Shown one piece after another: positions 37,001-44,558 of a stretch of 57,610 bases of DNA. Position numbers and translations under genes: made by a program. The stretch covers positions 1 to 57,610 of the forward strand of contig JAGASJ010000009.1 in NCBI GenBank assembly GCA_017621795.1. The letters are read 5' to 3'. Position 1 is the first letter of the stretch, and every line of letters begins with the position of its first letter. The notes below the pieces were generated by a model that was not told where the DNA came from, did no database searches, and worked only from the letters and a program-made list of their open reading frames with translations. This stretch comes from Oscillospiraceae bacterium (GTDB taxonomy: Bacteria; Bacillota; Clostridia; Oscillospirales; Oscillospiraceae).

Positions 37001-37131
37001 CAGATGGCGACTACAAGTGCGCCGCCGTCATCGACAACGGTGAGATCACATTCGTTGCTGTGAACAACAACCAGGTCACCCTGAATGTGGAAGCATACGA
37101 AGGCGTCTTTGTCATTCCCGTTCTGAACTGA
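31066..37131 (+). CDS. Giant secreted protein: N-terminal module, ten repeats, TIM-barrel domain
   Basis: The ATG at 31066 follows AAAGGAAGCG. The 2021-residue protein has a signal peptide (about 1-29, ending VFA) and no lipobox. Residues about 33-300 form the module shared with the C-terminus of the first protein in the window (GWSLTLGEDIGVNFY ... NLGAAAQTYF ... VTVNDAL). Residues about 305-1610 are ten repeats of about 130 residues of the same kind as in the 26600 protein. Units three and four are nearly identical in DNA as well. Residues about 1620-2021 are a TIM-barrel domain paralogous to the 24977 lipoprotein (LTIGVWNGSY, GFLMYDEP, ending GVFVIPV). No sortase signal or S-layer domain is seen, so how it stays at the cell is unclear. 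Confidence 0.85.
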   Translation: MQKLANRILGALLVLVMIITMLPATVFATSETDVFAGWSLTLGEDIGVNFYLSQTAADYTVDITVAGNEAAYTTATKDGYYVVSVNVAAAQMTDLITLTVTNGEQVMHTGEYSVRQYAEIILTGAYDDEVKQMAKQMLNLGAAAQTYFAYNTGMLANKDYEIDTPAAVPTEVPAIALEDNLDGVSLYGMSLLFQSKTAVRFYFVVDGNVADYTFKVKETEYTPVKKDDLYYVEVGNINPQDLGSEMTVTVNDALTVSYNPLTYIVRKYNSDSTSAALKNLVQALYGYHLEALEYQEYQKIIQVGALQQHSNNTPWVKSDSETFIYFNTDAYTATTGEYTSLTADAIKLVRGGEVYSVANPGQGLLVKDTDTQHLLKITPWGMTGGHLPIQAHDYFIIEGRFESTSGDGTTIQIAKSYVYFDGTNVEISTTEPILPTVIDAGTMSAHSTTGWKSSAEAAGNLLFAMADNDAPTGYYRPTDASNVQLIRGGNTYVVGHNLRDTISKENNAQYVFEFWTIADHKPMVANDILVVEGDFYQESTKTTLNISKTYILLNADGTATFSTEMPTLATVIDAGVMSSHSNGWSADALYFSMAENEAPIDDAIRYKPEAASNLKLIRDGVTYDVGHTARETIVKSSDTGYYIALWVLGDYKPLVANDILVVEGGFTNAANNTTLNISKSYVLINADGTATFSTEMPTLATVIDAGVMGSHSNGWNADALYFSMAENEAPIGDAIRYKPEAASNLKLIRDGVTYDVGHTERETIVKSSDTGYYIALWVLGDYKPLVANDILVVEGNFTNAANNTTLNISKSYVLINADGTASFSTEMPALKTVVDAGAMSAHADGSASEIYFSLSENAVPVDENAETAYAGSVQLVRSGAVSTVSANIYKLDEGYYYLELDGVELADGDYLVVEGAFSNANNGYTMNITKTYVLVDGETLVYSATEPVFETEFALTGLTNHSNGWSADGIYIAHDAHEATVGTDWSVRYRPVSADVIKLVRDGETFNIGQPAGDTLVVYGNTNLYFETKAWTTQGGKLPFVDGDLIIIEGKFKHEASGSILAVEKTEIYVSNGSLIFNPILAGSLSNHPVNGVYNEGIYASMAENAAPYDGWNIEYTPVTADSYYVIRNGEQINIGIPGRGTLVKYSETEYTLKINAWCTNNFAYTTDDIIVVDGFWRQNTQGDAIMKIEKTYLYYNGSAWTFATKLPSVISGGTMQTHTKGMWGNGISFTMAANDAPFNSDWTLEYKQTSTDNIKIIRGGETISIGIVDRPLIIKISNDEYYLKLEGWTIGNYGLNSTSPITTDDVIIVEGNFVYENVTLNVTKSYVYYNGSAWVCSAEAPVQKNIVDVVELGSHSNGWKSGGFYFTAAANDAPYDTTWALRYKPVSADVIKCISGDTTTNVGNTGGETIVKYSETEYYVEGWAVGSANLAAGNTFVIEGQFYNAANDVYMDVEKTYIILNADGTTTVLTDADKYINAGAMSAYSEKNWFNNNYTALYFVLESNNAPADEGWSVRYKPASANNVKLVRDGTTYTIGNTGAETIVKIADGIYALALDSWWWSAYAPIRDGDQLIIEGEFSNASNGYILNITKTYITFVSNAEDNVIFNAAADTEFGDVLLPSTNDTLTIGVWNGSYHVFEDQQLKELKAAGITKIMGIDTQWIGTTDVNAWLDRVYSYGISVIMDLRSWDGETVPAYASHPGVLGFLMYDEPCATEFDNLADLKAKFDAVMPADKLFYVNLFPSCAAKSSLYGGWTIGKNYETHYVQQFLDKLGVEVLSWDNYSLLDGNGIRTDYFYNFEVMASKTAEKWYTMLSSGHSTTTTSYATPTADELRWQMAVAMTYGVQNIDHYTYVSHEDDYSCMVEYDTWKPTALYYDILQVDNEYLAWDNIYMAYNWIGVGTYSANSNNSMLTQLENSLNLANHGITATSASENLLIGVFENNGNKAYMVTNAGSAGSTTVGDGKNFSMADTSVTLTLADGDYKCAAVIDNGEITFVAVNNNQVTLNVEAYEGVFVIPVLN
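32761..33546 (+). repeat. Two near-identical 393-bp tandem units inside the 2021-residue protein gene
   Basis: The unit starting CCCACGCTGGCAACTGTG at 32761 starts again at 33154, 393 bp (131 codons) later. The two units differ at only a small number of bases, whereas other repeats in the same gene share only the amino acid consensus. This is a recent in-frame duplication or gene conversion. Part of the boundary sequence also occurs at the end of the preceding unit. Confidence 0.9.
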
Positions 37132-37140
37132 TCCCCTCTG

Positions 37141-37170
37141 GAGGTTTGTGGGCATTCGCCCACAAACCTC
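37141..37170 (+). terminator. Terminator-like hairpin after the giant protein gene
   Basis: A perfect 13-bp stem (37141-37153 with 37158-37170) closes ATTC, 9 nt after the stop codon. The tract after it is not T-rich, but CAAAAAACC follows. Confidence 0.65.
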
Positions 37171-37219
37171 TCAGAGCGTCAAAAAACCTTCAAACTGTCA
37201 AATGTTTTGAATGAACTGC

Positions 37220-37268
37220 GCAACGCGACCCCACCATAGTATCTATATACACATCGGGGTCGCGTTGC
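37220..37268 (+). terminator. Second long-stem hairpin before the GH38 gene
   Basis: A 13-bp GC-rich stem (37220-37232 with 37256-37268) has a 23-nt loop. It lies between the end of the main operon and the promoter of the next one and probably insulates them; no T run follows it. Confidence 0.5.
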
Positions 37269-37329
37269 ATATCCTTGATCCTTCTTATGCCTGTCCTATG
37301 ACAGTGATCAATGAAATCTCTTGCAATTA

Positions 37330-37358
37330 TTGATTTTTTCATTATTTGCTGTTATAGT
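37330..37358 (+). promoter_or_regulatory. Promoter of the second GH38 gene
   Basis: TTGATT (37330-37335) and TATAGT (37353-37358) are 17 bp apart, 60 nt before the start codon. Confidence 0.65.
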
Positions 37359-37418
37359 AGAGGCATAAATATATGTGCCGAATGCGATCCAAAATGCGGC
37401 AAAAAAGGAGTTTTTAAT

Positions 37419-39806
37419 ATGTCCGATGTGTATATGATTGGCAATGCCCATTTGGATCCGGTATGGCTGTGGCGCTGGCAGGATGGTTTTTCTGAAATCC
37501 TGGCTACATACAGAAGTGCCCTGGATCGGCTTTATGAGTTCCCGGAAACCAAGTTTACCTCTGCCTGTGCGGTCTACTATCAGTGGATCGAAAAAATGGC
37601 GCCGGAGATGTTTGCGGAAATTCAGGAAATGGTCAGGCAGGGTCGTTGGGAAATCGTGGGCGGCTGGTTTTTACAGCCGGATTGCAACATCCCCAGCGGC
37701 GAGAGCTTTATGCGCCATACCTTGATCTCCCAAAGATATTTTAAAGAGAAGTTTGGCGTGACCGCCACCACCGGCTACAATGTGGATTCCTTCGGTCACA
37801 ATGGGGGCATCCCCAAGATCCTCCGTGCCGGCGGAATGGATAGCTATGTTTTTATGCGCCCGTCCAAGGAAGAACAGGGAAGAAATGAACGCCTGTTTTG
37901 GTGGGAAAGTGATGACGGCAGCCGCGTGGCAACTTTTCGGATCCCCATTCGTTACAACCTGAACGGCTCTGAAATAGGGATCTCACAGCTTCAGAGCATT
38001 CTGGATGAGGCCAATACCACCGGTCAGAATTTGATGGCATTTTACGGCGTGGGCAACCACGGCGGCGGCCCCACCATCCGTATGCTGCATAACTTTCACC
38101 AATTAAACCGCAAGGAATTGCGGTATGACACTGTGGGCGCGTATTTTGACAAGGTCAGAAGCGAGGCGCTTCCCACCATTGCAGGGGAATTACAGCACCA
38201 CGCCCGCGGCTGCTACAGTGCGGAAACCTCCATCAAGAAGGGCAATCGGAAGTGTGAAGAGAACCTGATTGCCGCTGAACGGCTGTGCCTGATGGCCGGC
38301 AAGCTGACAGGGGCCAAATACCCGGCAAAAAAATTAAACAAGGCATGGAAAAACGTGCTGTTTAACCAGTTCCACGATATTATGGGTGGCTGCTGTGTAA
38401 AAACCGCTTATGAAGATGCGTCCTATTTACACGGCGAGGCAATGAGCATCACCGAGCAGGAGATCAATGCGGCAATGCAGCGCATTGCGTGGAATATAGA
38501 TACTCTGCAGGGGGAAACCCTGCCTGCCTACAAGTATGACCTGCACGATAAGGGTCAGTGGGCGATTTGGGAGCATGAGGTTTTGGGCACACCGGTGGTG
38601 GTGTTCAACATTCACCCGTGGCCGGTGCGGCAGGTGGTTTCTGTTTATGCCTATGCAAGCAAAATGACCGATGCCGACGGCAATCAGATCCCGTTCCAGC
38701 TGGTTCGGGGCGAGCATACCGACGGCACAGACAAAATGAATACGGCCTTTGTGGCAGAAGTGCCGGCAATGGGCTATGCGGTCTATCGGCTGTTTACAGA
38801 AAAGGAAAGCACCTGCGCTTTTCAATCAGAGCTGCGCGCCACCCAATACACACTGGAAAACGATCTGCTTTCCCTGGAGCTGGACAAGACCACCGGCGAT
38901 ATCTGCAGACTGTATGACAAGAAAACCGGGAAGACCCTGATCGATCAGCCCTGCAAGGCCATCCTTTTGGATGAATCGGCCTGTGATACCTGGGCCCACG
39001 ATAAGAAGTATTTGGGAGAGCAGTGCGGGGTGTTTACCGCTACCAAATTTGAGCTGACAGAGCTGGGCGATGTCCGTGCCTCTATTCGGGTCACTGCCGC
39101 GTGTGAACATTCTACAATCCAAAGAACCTACACCGTCACTGCCGGCAGTGATCAGGTTTTGGTGTCTGCGAAGGTGGACTTCCGGGAGCACCACAAAACG
39201 CTAAAGTTCACTTTCCCCATGGCAGAGGAAACCGTAACGGCTCAAATTCCCTTCGGTACGGTGATCCGTCAGGGCTACACCGGTGAAGAGCCCTGCCAAA
39301 AATGGATCGCCAGCGGCAATTTGTGCGTTGCAAACGACTGTAAATACGGCTATGATACCTGTGACGGACAGATGCGCCTGACGGTGCTGCGCGGTGCCCT
39401 TTACGCCGACCATTTTGCCCAGCGGGATGAGCACAATGTGTTTATGGATCAGGGCATCCACGAATTTACCTATAGTCTGTATCCCAGCGTCAGCAACAGC
39501 GAAAACGAACGCAAAGCTGCGGAGCTGAACTTTGGTCTGCGCAGAGTGCTGGGCAGCTTCCATAAGGGTTCGTTGCCGGAAAGCCAAAGCTGTGTTTCCT
39601 GCCATAGCGGGGATGTGATCATCTCTGCCGTCAAACAGAAGGAGGACGGCGAGGGAATGATCCTTCGTATGTACGAAATGAACGGCACGGACTGCACGGC
39701 ACAGGTTACATTGTTTGACCAAAAAATTTCTGTTTCTGTTCCCCACAACAGCCTTGTGACTGTGGATGAGCAGGCAAATGCGCTGGATGCAATGGAGTGG
39801 AAATAA
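37419..39806 (+). CDS. GH38 alpha-mannosidase, short form, cytoplasmic
   Basis: The start is the ATG at 37419 after AAAAGGAG; the upstream frame crosses the promoter and is not coding. The 795-residue protein has no signal peptide and begins directly with the catalytic barrel. Zinc ligands are H11 and D13 (GNAHLDPVWLW), and the nucleophile is D123 (YNVDSFGHN). FYGVGNHGGGPT (about 208-219) and LFNQFHDIMGG (about 315) are further conserved blocks. It lacks the N-terminal beta domain of the 22037 enzyme, so the two belong to different GH38 branches and probably differ in linkage. It forms a two-gene unit with the FAD oxidoreductase that follows. Confidence 0.92.
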   Translation: MSDVYMIGNAHLDPVWLWRWQDGFSEILATYRSALDRLYEFPETKFTSACAVYYQWIEKMAPEMFAEIQEMVRQGRWEIVGGWFLQPDCNIPSGESFMRHTLISQRYFKEKFGVTATTGYNVDSFGHNGGIPKILRAGGMDSYVFMRPSKEEQGRNERLFWWESDDGSRVATFRIPIRYNLNGSEIGISQLQSILDEANTTGQNLMAFYGVGNHGGGPTIRMLHNFHQLNRKELRYDTVGAYFDKVRSEALPTIAGELQHHARGCYSAETSIKKGNRKCEENLIAAERLCLMAGKLTGAKYPAKKLNKAWKNVLFNQFHDIMGGCCVKTAYEDASYLHGEAMSITEQEINAAMQRIAWNIDTLQGETLPAYKYDLHDKGQWAIWEHEVLGTPVVVFNIHPWPVRQVVSVYAYASKMTDADGNQIPFQLVRGEHTDGTDKMNTAFVAEVPAMGYAVYRLFTEKESTCAFQSELRATQYTLENDLLSLELDKTTGDICRLYDKKTGKTLIDQPCKAILLDESACDTWAHDKKYLGEQCGVFTATKFELTELGDVRASIRVTAACEHSTIQRTYTVTAGSDQVLVSAKVDFREHHKTLKFTFPMAEETVTAQIPFGTVIRQGYTGEEPCQKWIASGNLCVANDCKYGYDTCDGQMRLTVLRGALYADHFAQRDEHNVFMDQGIHEFTYSLYPSVSNSENERKAAELNFGLRRVLGSFHKGSLPESQSCVSCHSGDVIISAVKQKEDGEGMILRMYEMNGTDCTAQVTLFDQKISVSVPHNSLVTVDEQANALDAMEWK

Positions 39807-39823
39807 ACAAAGGAGAGGATCAT

Positions 39824-41041
39824 GTGTCAATCCTTGAGTCGTTTACAACGCCCATAAGTGAGCAGTGTGATGTTCTCGTTTGCGGTGGAGGTGTCGCAGG
39901 TATCAGCGCGGCACTAGCCGCCGCACGGGCAGGCAAGCGGGTGATTCTGCTGGAAAAGCAGTTTATGCTGGGCGGTCTTGCCACGGCGGGCCTGATCACC
40001 ATATATCTGCCCCTGTGCGACGGCTACGGTAGACAGGTGTCCTTTGGTATTGCGGAGGAGCTGCTCCGCCTGTCTGTTTCTATGGGTGCGGAAGACAAGT
40101 ATCCCGCAAACTGGCTGGATGCAGATAGCACACCGGCACAGAGGACCGTAGACGACCCCCGTTTTGAAGTGCAGTTCAATCCCCAGCTTTTTGCCATTTT
40201 GGCGGAGCAGGAGCTTTTAAAGGCAGGGGCAGAGATCCTCTACGGCACCTATGCCGTGGCGGTGAGCACAAAAAAGGACCGTATTGAGTCTGTGATCGTT
40301 GAAAACAAAAGCGGCAGGCAGGCTATCTGCGCCGGCGCTGTGGTGGATGCCACGGGAGACTGCGATATTGCCGCGTTTGCCCAGGCGCCTACGGAAAACT
40401 TCCGACAGGGCAATGTTTTGGCGGCGTGGTACTACGGCGTGGATGATCGGGGCTATAACCTGAATATGCTGGGCTTTTGCGATATTCCCGAAAGCGAGAA
40501 GAAAAACAGGAACGGCCCCCCGCTGCTGGCTAACAAACGCTTTAGCGGACTGGACGGAAAAGAACTCTCCCAAATGGTGCAGAGCGCACACGCGTCTACC
40601 CTGCAGGATATCATTAAAAAGCGGCAGAAGCATCCCACGCTGATGCCCACCACCATTGCCACCATTCCCCAGATTCGTATGACCCGCCGCATTGTAGGCG
40701 AGTATACGATGTGCACGGGGGATGATCATAAATATATCGCCGATTCTGTGGGAATGGTATCCGACTGGCGGAAGCGGGGCCCGGTTTATGAGGTGCCCTT
40801 TACCTCGTTGTATTCCGCGCAGGTGAAGAACCTGATTTGTGCCGGCCGATGTACCGCCGCCACAGAGGATATGTGGGATTTGATGCGGGTGATCCCCTGC
40901 TGTGCCGTTACAGGACAGGCGGCAGGCACAGCGGCGGCGCTGGGTACGGATTTTACCAAGACGGATATTTTGCAGCTGCAAAAAGTCCTGCAGAAAAACG
41001 GTGTCGTGCTTCACGAAAAGGATCTGCCTGTGCAGCTATAA
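39824..41041 (+). CDS. FAD-dependent oxidoreductase (FAD_oxidored family)
   Basis: The start chosen is the GTG at 39824, because AAAGGAGAGG lies just before it; an earlier GTG at 39797 falls inside the GH38 gene. The 405-residue protein opens with a dinucleotide-binding fold, DVLVCGGGVAGISAALAAARAG, broken here as GGGVAG at about 17-22, followed by VILLEK and MLGGLATAG. AVVDATGDCDIA (about 177) is the second FAD contact, and the final NLICAGRC...CCAVTGQAAGTAAAL is typical of the family. These enzymes are common in glycan-degrading loci, but their substrates are mostly unknown. Sugar oxidation prior to cleavage, or use of a modified sugar, would fit the location. It is co-transcribed with GH38. 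Confidence 0.8.
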   Translation: MSILESFTTPISEQCDVLVCGGGVAGISAALAAARAGKRVILLEKQFMLGGLATAGLITIYLPLCDGYGRQVSFGIAEELLRLSVSMGAEDKYPANWLDADSTPAQRTVDDPRFEVQFNPQLFAILAEQELLKAGAEILYGTYAVAVSTKKDRIESVIVENKSGRQAICAGAVVDATGDCDIAAFAQAPTENFRQGNVLAAWYYGVDDRGYNLNMLGFCDIPESEKKNRNGPPLLANKRFSGLDGKELSQMVQSAHASTLQDIIKKRQKHPTLMPTTIATIPQIRMTRRIVGEYTMCTGDDHKYIADSVGMVSDWRKRGPVYEVPFTSLYSAQVKNLICAGRCTAATEDMWDLMRVIPCCAVTGQAAGTAAALGTDFTKTDILQLQKVLQKNGVVLHEKDLPVQL

Positions 41042-41050
41042 TTGAAAAAA

Positions 41051-41084
41051 TTTGGGGTCAGGCATATCATTGCCTGACCCCAAA
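41051..41084. terminator. Bidirectional terminator between convergent genes
   Basis: A 14-bp stem (41051-41064 with 41071-41084) closes TATCAT. It is flanked by AAAAAA on the left and TCGTTTTA on the right. It serves the oxidoreductase gene on the plus strand and the transferase gene on the minus strand. Confidence 0.85.
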
Positions 41085-41090
41085 ATCGTT

Positions 41091-42584
41091 TTAATAGAAG
41101 CGCTCGTAGTATACGGAATACTTTTGGATCTCCTGCTGCAGATCGCTAAGACCCAATTCTTCCGCAAGGGTTTCTGCCCCGGAGAACATATTGGTGCCCA
41201 AGCCGATGCGGTCGCCCTCCATAGAGTAATTGAGGGCCGCCAGCACGGTGGGGAAGATGTCCATCGGGGTAAAGGTGCGATTGGCGGTTGCCCCTTGCGG
41301 GACAATATCCGTATTCATAAAGCAGTTGTAGACCGGGCGCTGCTCGTAGGTCAGGCCTGCGGTCAGGTTGTTGTCCATACGGGGGTGGTCGCCGATGATC
41401 ACGATCACCGTGTCCTCATAAAAGGGCTGCTGCTGACACCAGCTGATAAACTCCTCCAGCAGACGGTCGGCACAAGAGATCACGTTGGCGGTCTGATTTT
41501 CGTAATCGTTTCCGCATTTGGGGCAGATGTAGCCGCCGATGTGGTGGGGGTCGACAGTCAGCATCGTCAGGTTAAAGGGCTGATCCTTTTGAGAAAGCTC
41601 AGTCAGCTCCTTTTTAGCGATATCGTAGAGGATATAGTCCTCATAGCCCCAAAATACAAAATAATCCTCTGCAATGACACCCTCCTGACGGGCTGTATGC
41701 AGGTCGTATATTTCGTAGCCGCCGTGGTCCCGATAGTATTTATCCCGCCCGGCAAAGGCGATGTCGGAGCCGCACAGAAATTGATTGTAGTAGCCGTCCC
41801 GCTGCAAGACATCCCCCAACGCGGTGACGCCGGAGGCAAACAGATCATATTTGCCCATACTGTTTTCACCCACCGGGAAGGAGAAGGGAATACCGCTGGA
41901 GGTGGCAAAAAGCGCGCCCATGGTCCAGGTGGTGCCGGGTACACTGATAAAGCCGCCCAAGCCCTCCTTGTCGGAAAAGGACACGTTGTTCTGTGCAAGT
42001 TCGGTCATAAAGGGCATATAGTTTACCGGCTGATTGCCGCCTGCTTCCCGGGATGCGTAGGTGGTCTCCATACTCTCCAGGTAGATCATCAGAAGATTCT
42101 TCTTTTCCGTGGGGGCGGTGGGGTTTGCATCCTGCACCGGTACAAAATGTTCTTCATATACGGTGCTCCGGGCGTTTCGCGCCTCAAAATAATCGGTGAT
42201 CTTCAGCAGTCTGTCTGCGCAAAGAAAGGCGCAGATGCAGGTGATCAGGGCAGCGGCACCCATGATGGCGGGGACAATGCGCCGTAAAAGGGGCTTTTGC
42301 GCCTTTTTGGGCAGATAAAATCCGAAAAACCATACTGCCGCCCCATAGCCCAGCGCAATGGGCAGCGCCGGAAGCAGGCAGTTGCGCATGGTGACCCCGA
42401 ACATATTGCCTCCGGTGCCATCCAGAGAGTTTGCCAGGGTATAAAGAAGCTCTGTGAAGGTGACACAGAAGGTGCGGTTTACCCACAGCGCCGAAATGGC
42501 CAATATGCAGCCCAAAAGAAAGAAAATGCCGATGCATACATAAAGCAAAATGAAGGGCCAATTTTTACTGTTCGTTCTTTCCAT
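41091..42584 (-). CDS. LTA synthase / MdoB-like phosphoglycerol transferase
   Basis: The ATG at 42584 has AAGGA 10 nt upstream; the ATG at 42593 is only one nt from that site. Three membrane segments lie in the first 125 residues. An extracytoplasmic alkaline-phosphatase-fold domain follows from about 160. LLMIYLESMETT provides the first metal ligand (E), PGTTWTMGALFATSSGIP carries the Thr nucleophile as in MdoB (PGTGWT), and IIGDHPRMDN provides the Asp-His metal ligands near the C-terminus. A zinc-ribbon-like ICPKCGNDY stretch (about 345) is odd for the family. Such enzymes move phosphoglycerol from phosphatidylglycerol to surface polymers. With three membrane segments rather than five, it is nearer MdoB than LtaS. 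Confidence 0.85.
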   Translation of the reverse strand: MERTNSKNWPFILLYVCIGIFFLLGCILAISALWVNRTFCVTFTELLYTLANSLDGTGGNMFGVTMRNCLLPALPIALGYGAAVWFFGFYLPKKAQKPLLRRIVPAIMGAAALITCICAFLCADRLLKITDYFEARNARSTVYEEHFVPVQDANPTAPTEKKNLLMIYLESMETTYASREAGGNQPVNYMPFMTELAQNNVSFSDKEGLGGFISVPGTTWTMGALFATSSGIPFSFPVGENSMGKYDLFASGVTALGDVLQRDGYYNQFLCGSDIAFAGRDKYYRDHGGYEIYDLHTARQEGVIAEDYFVFWGYEDYILYDIAKKELTELSQKDQPFNLTMLTVDPHHIGGYICPKCGNDYENQTANVISCADRLLEEFISWCQQQPFYEDTVIVIIGDHPRMDNNLTAGLTYEQRPVYNCFMNTDIVPQGATANRTFTPMDIFPTVLAALNYSMEGDRIGLGTNMFSGAETLAEELGLSDLQQEIQKYSVYYERFY

Positions 42585-42607
42585 TTCCAACATTCCTTAA
42601 AAACTGG

Positions 42608-42632
42608 GGGCGTGTTGCTCGGCAACACGCCC
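42608..42632 (-). terminator. Terminator of the RNase Y gene
   Basis: An 11-bp stem (42608-42618 with 42622-42632) has a 3-nt loop. Read on the minus strand it is followed by CCAGTTTTTAAG, whose T tract overlaps the ribosome binding site of the transferase gene. Confidence 0.8.
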
Positions 42633-42653
42633 GTAAGCTTTATATGCTTGTGC

Positions 42654-44204
42654 TTATTTTGCGTACTCCACAGCCTTGGTCTCGCGGATCACATTGACCT
42701 TGATCTGACCGGGATATTCCAGCTCAGATTCGATCTTCTTGGCAATGTCTCTGGCCAGGAGGATCATATTATCCTCTGTGACCTCTTCGGGCTTTACCAT
42801 AATGCGCACTTCGCGGCCTGCCTGGATGGCGAATGCCTTTTCAACGCCGGGGTAAGAGCCGGTCAGCTCTTCCAGCTTTTGCAGACGGCGGATATAGTTC
42901 TCCACATTCTCACGGCGGGCGCCGGGACGTGCGGCAGAAACAGCATCGGCGGCCTGGACCAGCACGGCGATCACCGTCTTGGGTTCTACATCACCGTGGT
43001 GGGCCTCGATGGCGTTGACCACCACTGCGTTTTCCTTGTACTTCCGGGCCAAATCAGCACCCAGCTGTACGTGGCTGCCTTCCACCTCGTGGTCGATGGA
43101 TTTGCCCAGATCGTGCAGAAGACCGGCACGCTTTGCCAGGGCGACATCTACGCCCAGCTCTGCGGCCATCAAGCCTGCAATGTGAGCCACCTCGATGGAG
43201 TGATTCAATACGTTCTGACCGTAGGAAGTGCGGTACTTCTGACGGCCCAGGATCTTCACAAGCTCCGTGGGCAGATTGTGCACGCCGGTCTCGTAACAGG
43301 CGCGTTCGCCTTCCTCTGCAATGGTGCGTTCTACTTCCTTGCGGGCCTTTTCCACCATATCCTCAATACGGGTGGGGTGGATACGGCCGTCTACGATCAG
43401 TTTCTCCAGTGCCAGACGTGCGATCTCACGACGGACAGGGTCAAAGGAGCTGACGGTAATGGCTTCGGGGGTATCGTCGATGATCAGGTCCACGCCGGTG
43501 ATGGTCTCCAGGGTGCGGATGTTGCGACCCTCACGGCCAATAATGCGGCCCTTCATCTCGTCGTTAGGCAGAGGCACAACGGAAACAGTTGCTTCTGCGG
43601 CGTGATCTGCGGCACAGCGCTGAATGGCGATGGAGAGGATCTCCCGGGCCTTTTCGTCGGCTTCGTCCTTCATACGCTGCTCGATCTCCTTGATCTTCAG
43701 CGCGGTCTCGTGGCGGACCTCTTCCTCCACGGAGGACAGCAGCTCAGCCTTTGCCTGCTCCTGGGTCAAGCCGGAAAGCTGCTCCAGTGTGGCAATGTGC
43801 TGACGGCGGACAGCCTCCGCCTCCTGCTTGATCTCGGCCACTTCTGCCATACGGCGGGCCAGTTCCTCTTCCTTGTGCTCAAAGGCATCGGTTTTCTTGT
43901 CTAAGGTTTCTTCTTTTTGCTGTAATCTGCGCTCCTGCTTGCTCAGCTCAGCGCGGCGCTCTTTGACTTCTTTTTCGTATTCCGTGCGGGATTTATGGAT
44001 TTCGTCCTTTGCTTCCAAAAGCATTTCCTTCTTGCGGCTTTCACCGCTGCGGATCGCTTCGTTAATCAAACGCGTAGCTTCCTGCTCTGCAGAGCCGATC
44101 TCGCGCTCAGCAAACTTTTTGCGGTAAGCAGTGCCAAGTGCGAAGCCTAAGCCAAGACCTACGGCGGCGGCAACGACGATTAAAATAATTGCAATCGGTT
44201 CCAT
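42654..44204 (-). CDS. rny: Ribonuclease Y
   Basis: The 516-residue protein has the normal family length. It has an N-terminal membrane anchor (about 5-25), a long coiled coil rich in Glu, Lys and Arg (about 30-170), a KH domain with [15 protein letters not shown] (about 222), and an HD domain with [12 protein letters not shown] (about 356), where H and D bind the metal. RNase Y is the membrane-bound endonuclease that begins decay of most Firmicute mRNAs. AAAGGAGGTG precedes the ATG. It is expressed from its own promoter with a leader of about 200 nt. Confidence 0.97.
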   Translation of the reverse strand: MEPIAIILIVVAAAVGLGLGFALGTAYRKKFAEREIGSAEQEATRLINEAIRSGESRKKEMLLEAKDEIHKSRTEYEKEVKERRAELSKQERRLQQKEETLDKKTDAFEHKEEELARRMAEVAEIKQEAEAVRRQHIATLEQLSGLTQEQAKAELLSSVEEEVRHETALKIKEIEQRMKDEADEKAREILSIAIQRCAADHAAEATVSVVPLPNDEMKGRIIGREGRNIRTLETITGVDLIIDDTPEAITVSSFDPVRREIARLALEKLIVDGRIHPTRIEDMVEKARKEVERTIAEEGERACYETGVHNLPTELVKILGRQKYRTSYGQNVLNHSIEVAHIAGLMAAELGVDVALAKRAGLLHDLGKSIDHEVEGSHVQLGADLARKYKENAVVVNAIEAHHGDVEPKTVIAVLVQAADAVSAARPGARRENVENYIRRLQKLEELTGSYPGVEKAFAIQAGREVRIMVKPEEVTEDNMILLARDIAKKIESELEYPGQIKVNVIRETKAVEYAK

Positions 44205-44414
44205 AATTCAAGCACACCTCCTTTGTATAATTGGCATAGCCGGAGGGTGGATGTCAGAACCCCTGGTATGAAATTGAGCCGGGAAACTGCCTTCGTCGGC
44301 AGAAAATATGCACAATTTAACGCCATGAGGCGACAATCGCAAATCTGCGGCATTTGCCGGATAAAAATGAAACGCGTGGGAGCACACTCCCTCAGCGTAC
44401 ACTATTCCGTATCT

Positions 44415-44443
44415 ATTTTAACGGTAAAGCGCAAGCTTGTCAA
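44415..44443 (-). promoter_or_regulatory. Promoter of rny, with long untranslated leader
   Basis: On the minus strand TTGACA (44443-44438) and TAAAAT (44420-44415) are 17 bp apart. The start codon is about 210 nt further on. The leader (44205-44408) holds small hairpins such as GGGAG-TGTG-CTCCC and CTGCC-GACGA-GGCAG but matches no RNA family I know. Confidence 0.75.
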
Positions 44444-44488
44444 GAAAAAAGTAAACGAATAGGGGCAAAAGAAAAGCCGCTGCTGCGG

Positions 44489-44517
44489 TTGACAGAAAAT
44501 AGCCTCTGTGGTAAAAT
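44489..44517 (+). promoter_or_regulatory. Promoter of the 44559 lipoprotein gene
   Basis: TTGACA (44489-44494) and TAAAAT (44512-44517) are 17 bp apart, 41 nt before the start codon. It faces away from the rny promoter, 45 bp off. Confidence 0.8.
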
Positions 44518-44558
44518 ACCAGGTATACAAACAGGAATCTTTCCGGAAAGGACAGAAG

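Noticed and set aside
33757-37155. Minus-strand open frame of over 1100 codons opposite the giant repeat gene, and similar long ones at 25643-28051 and 12649-14535
   Set aside because: They mirror strongly supported plus-strand genes, have biased low-complexity composition and no start signals, and match no known protein. They are by-products of codon bias on the coding strand.
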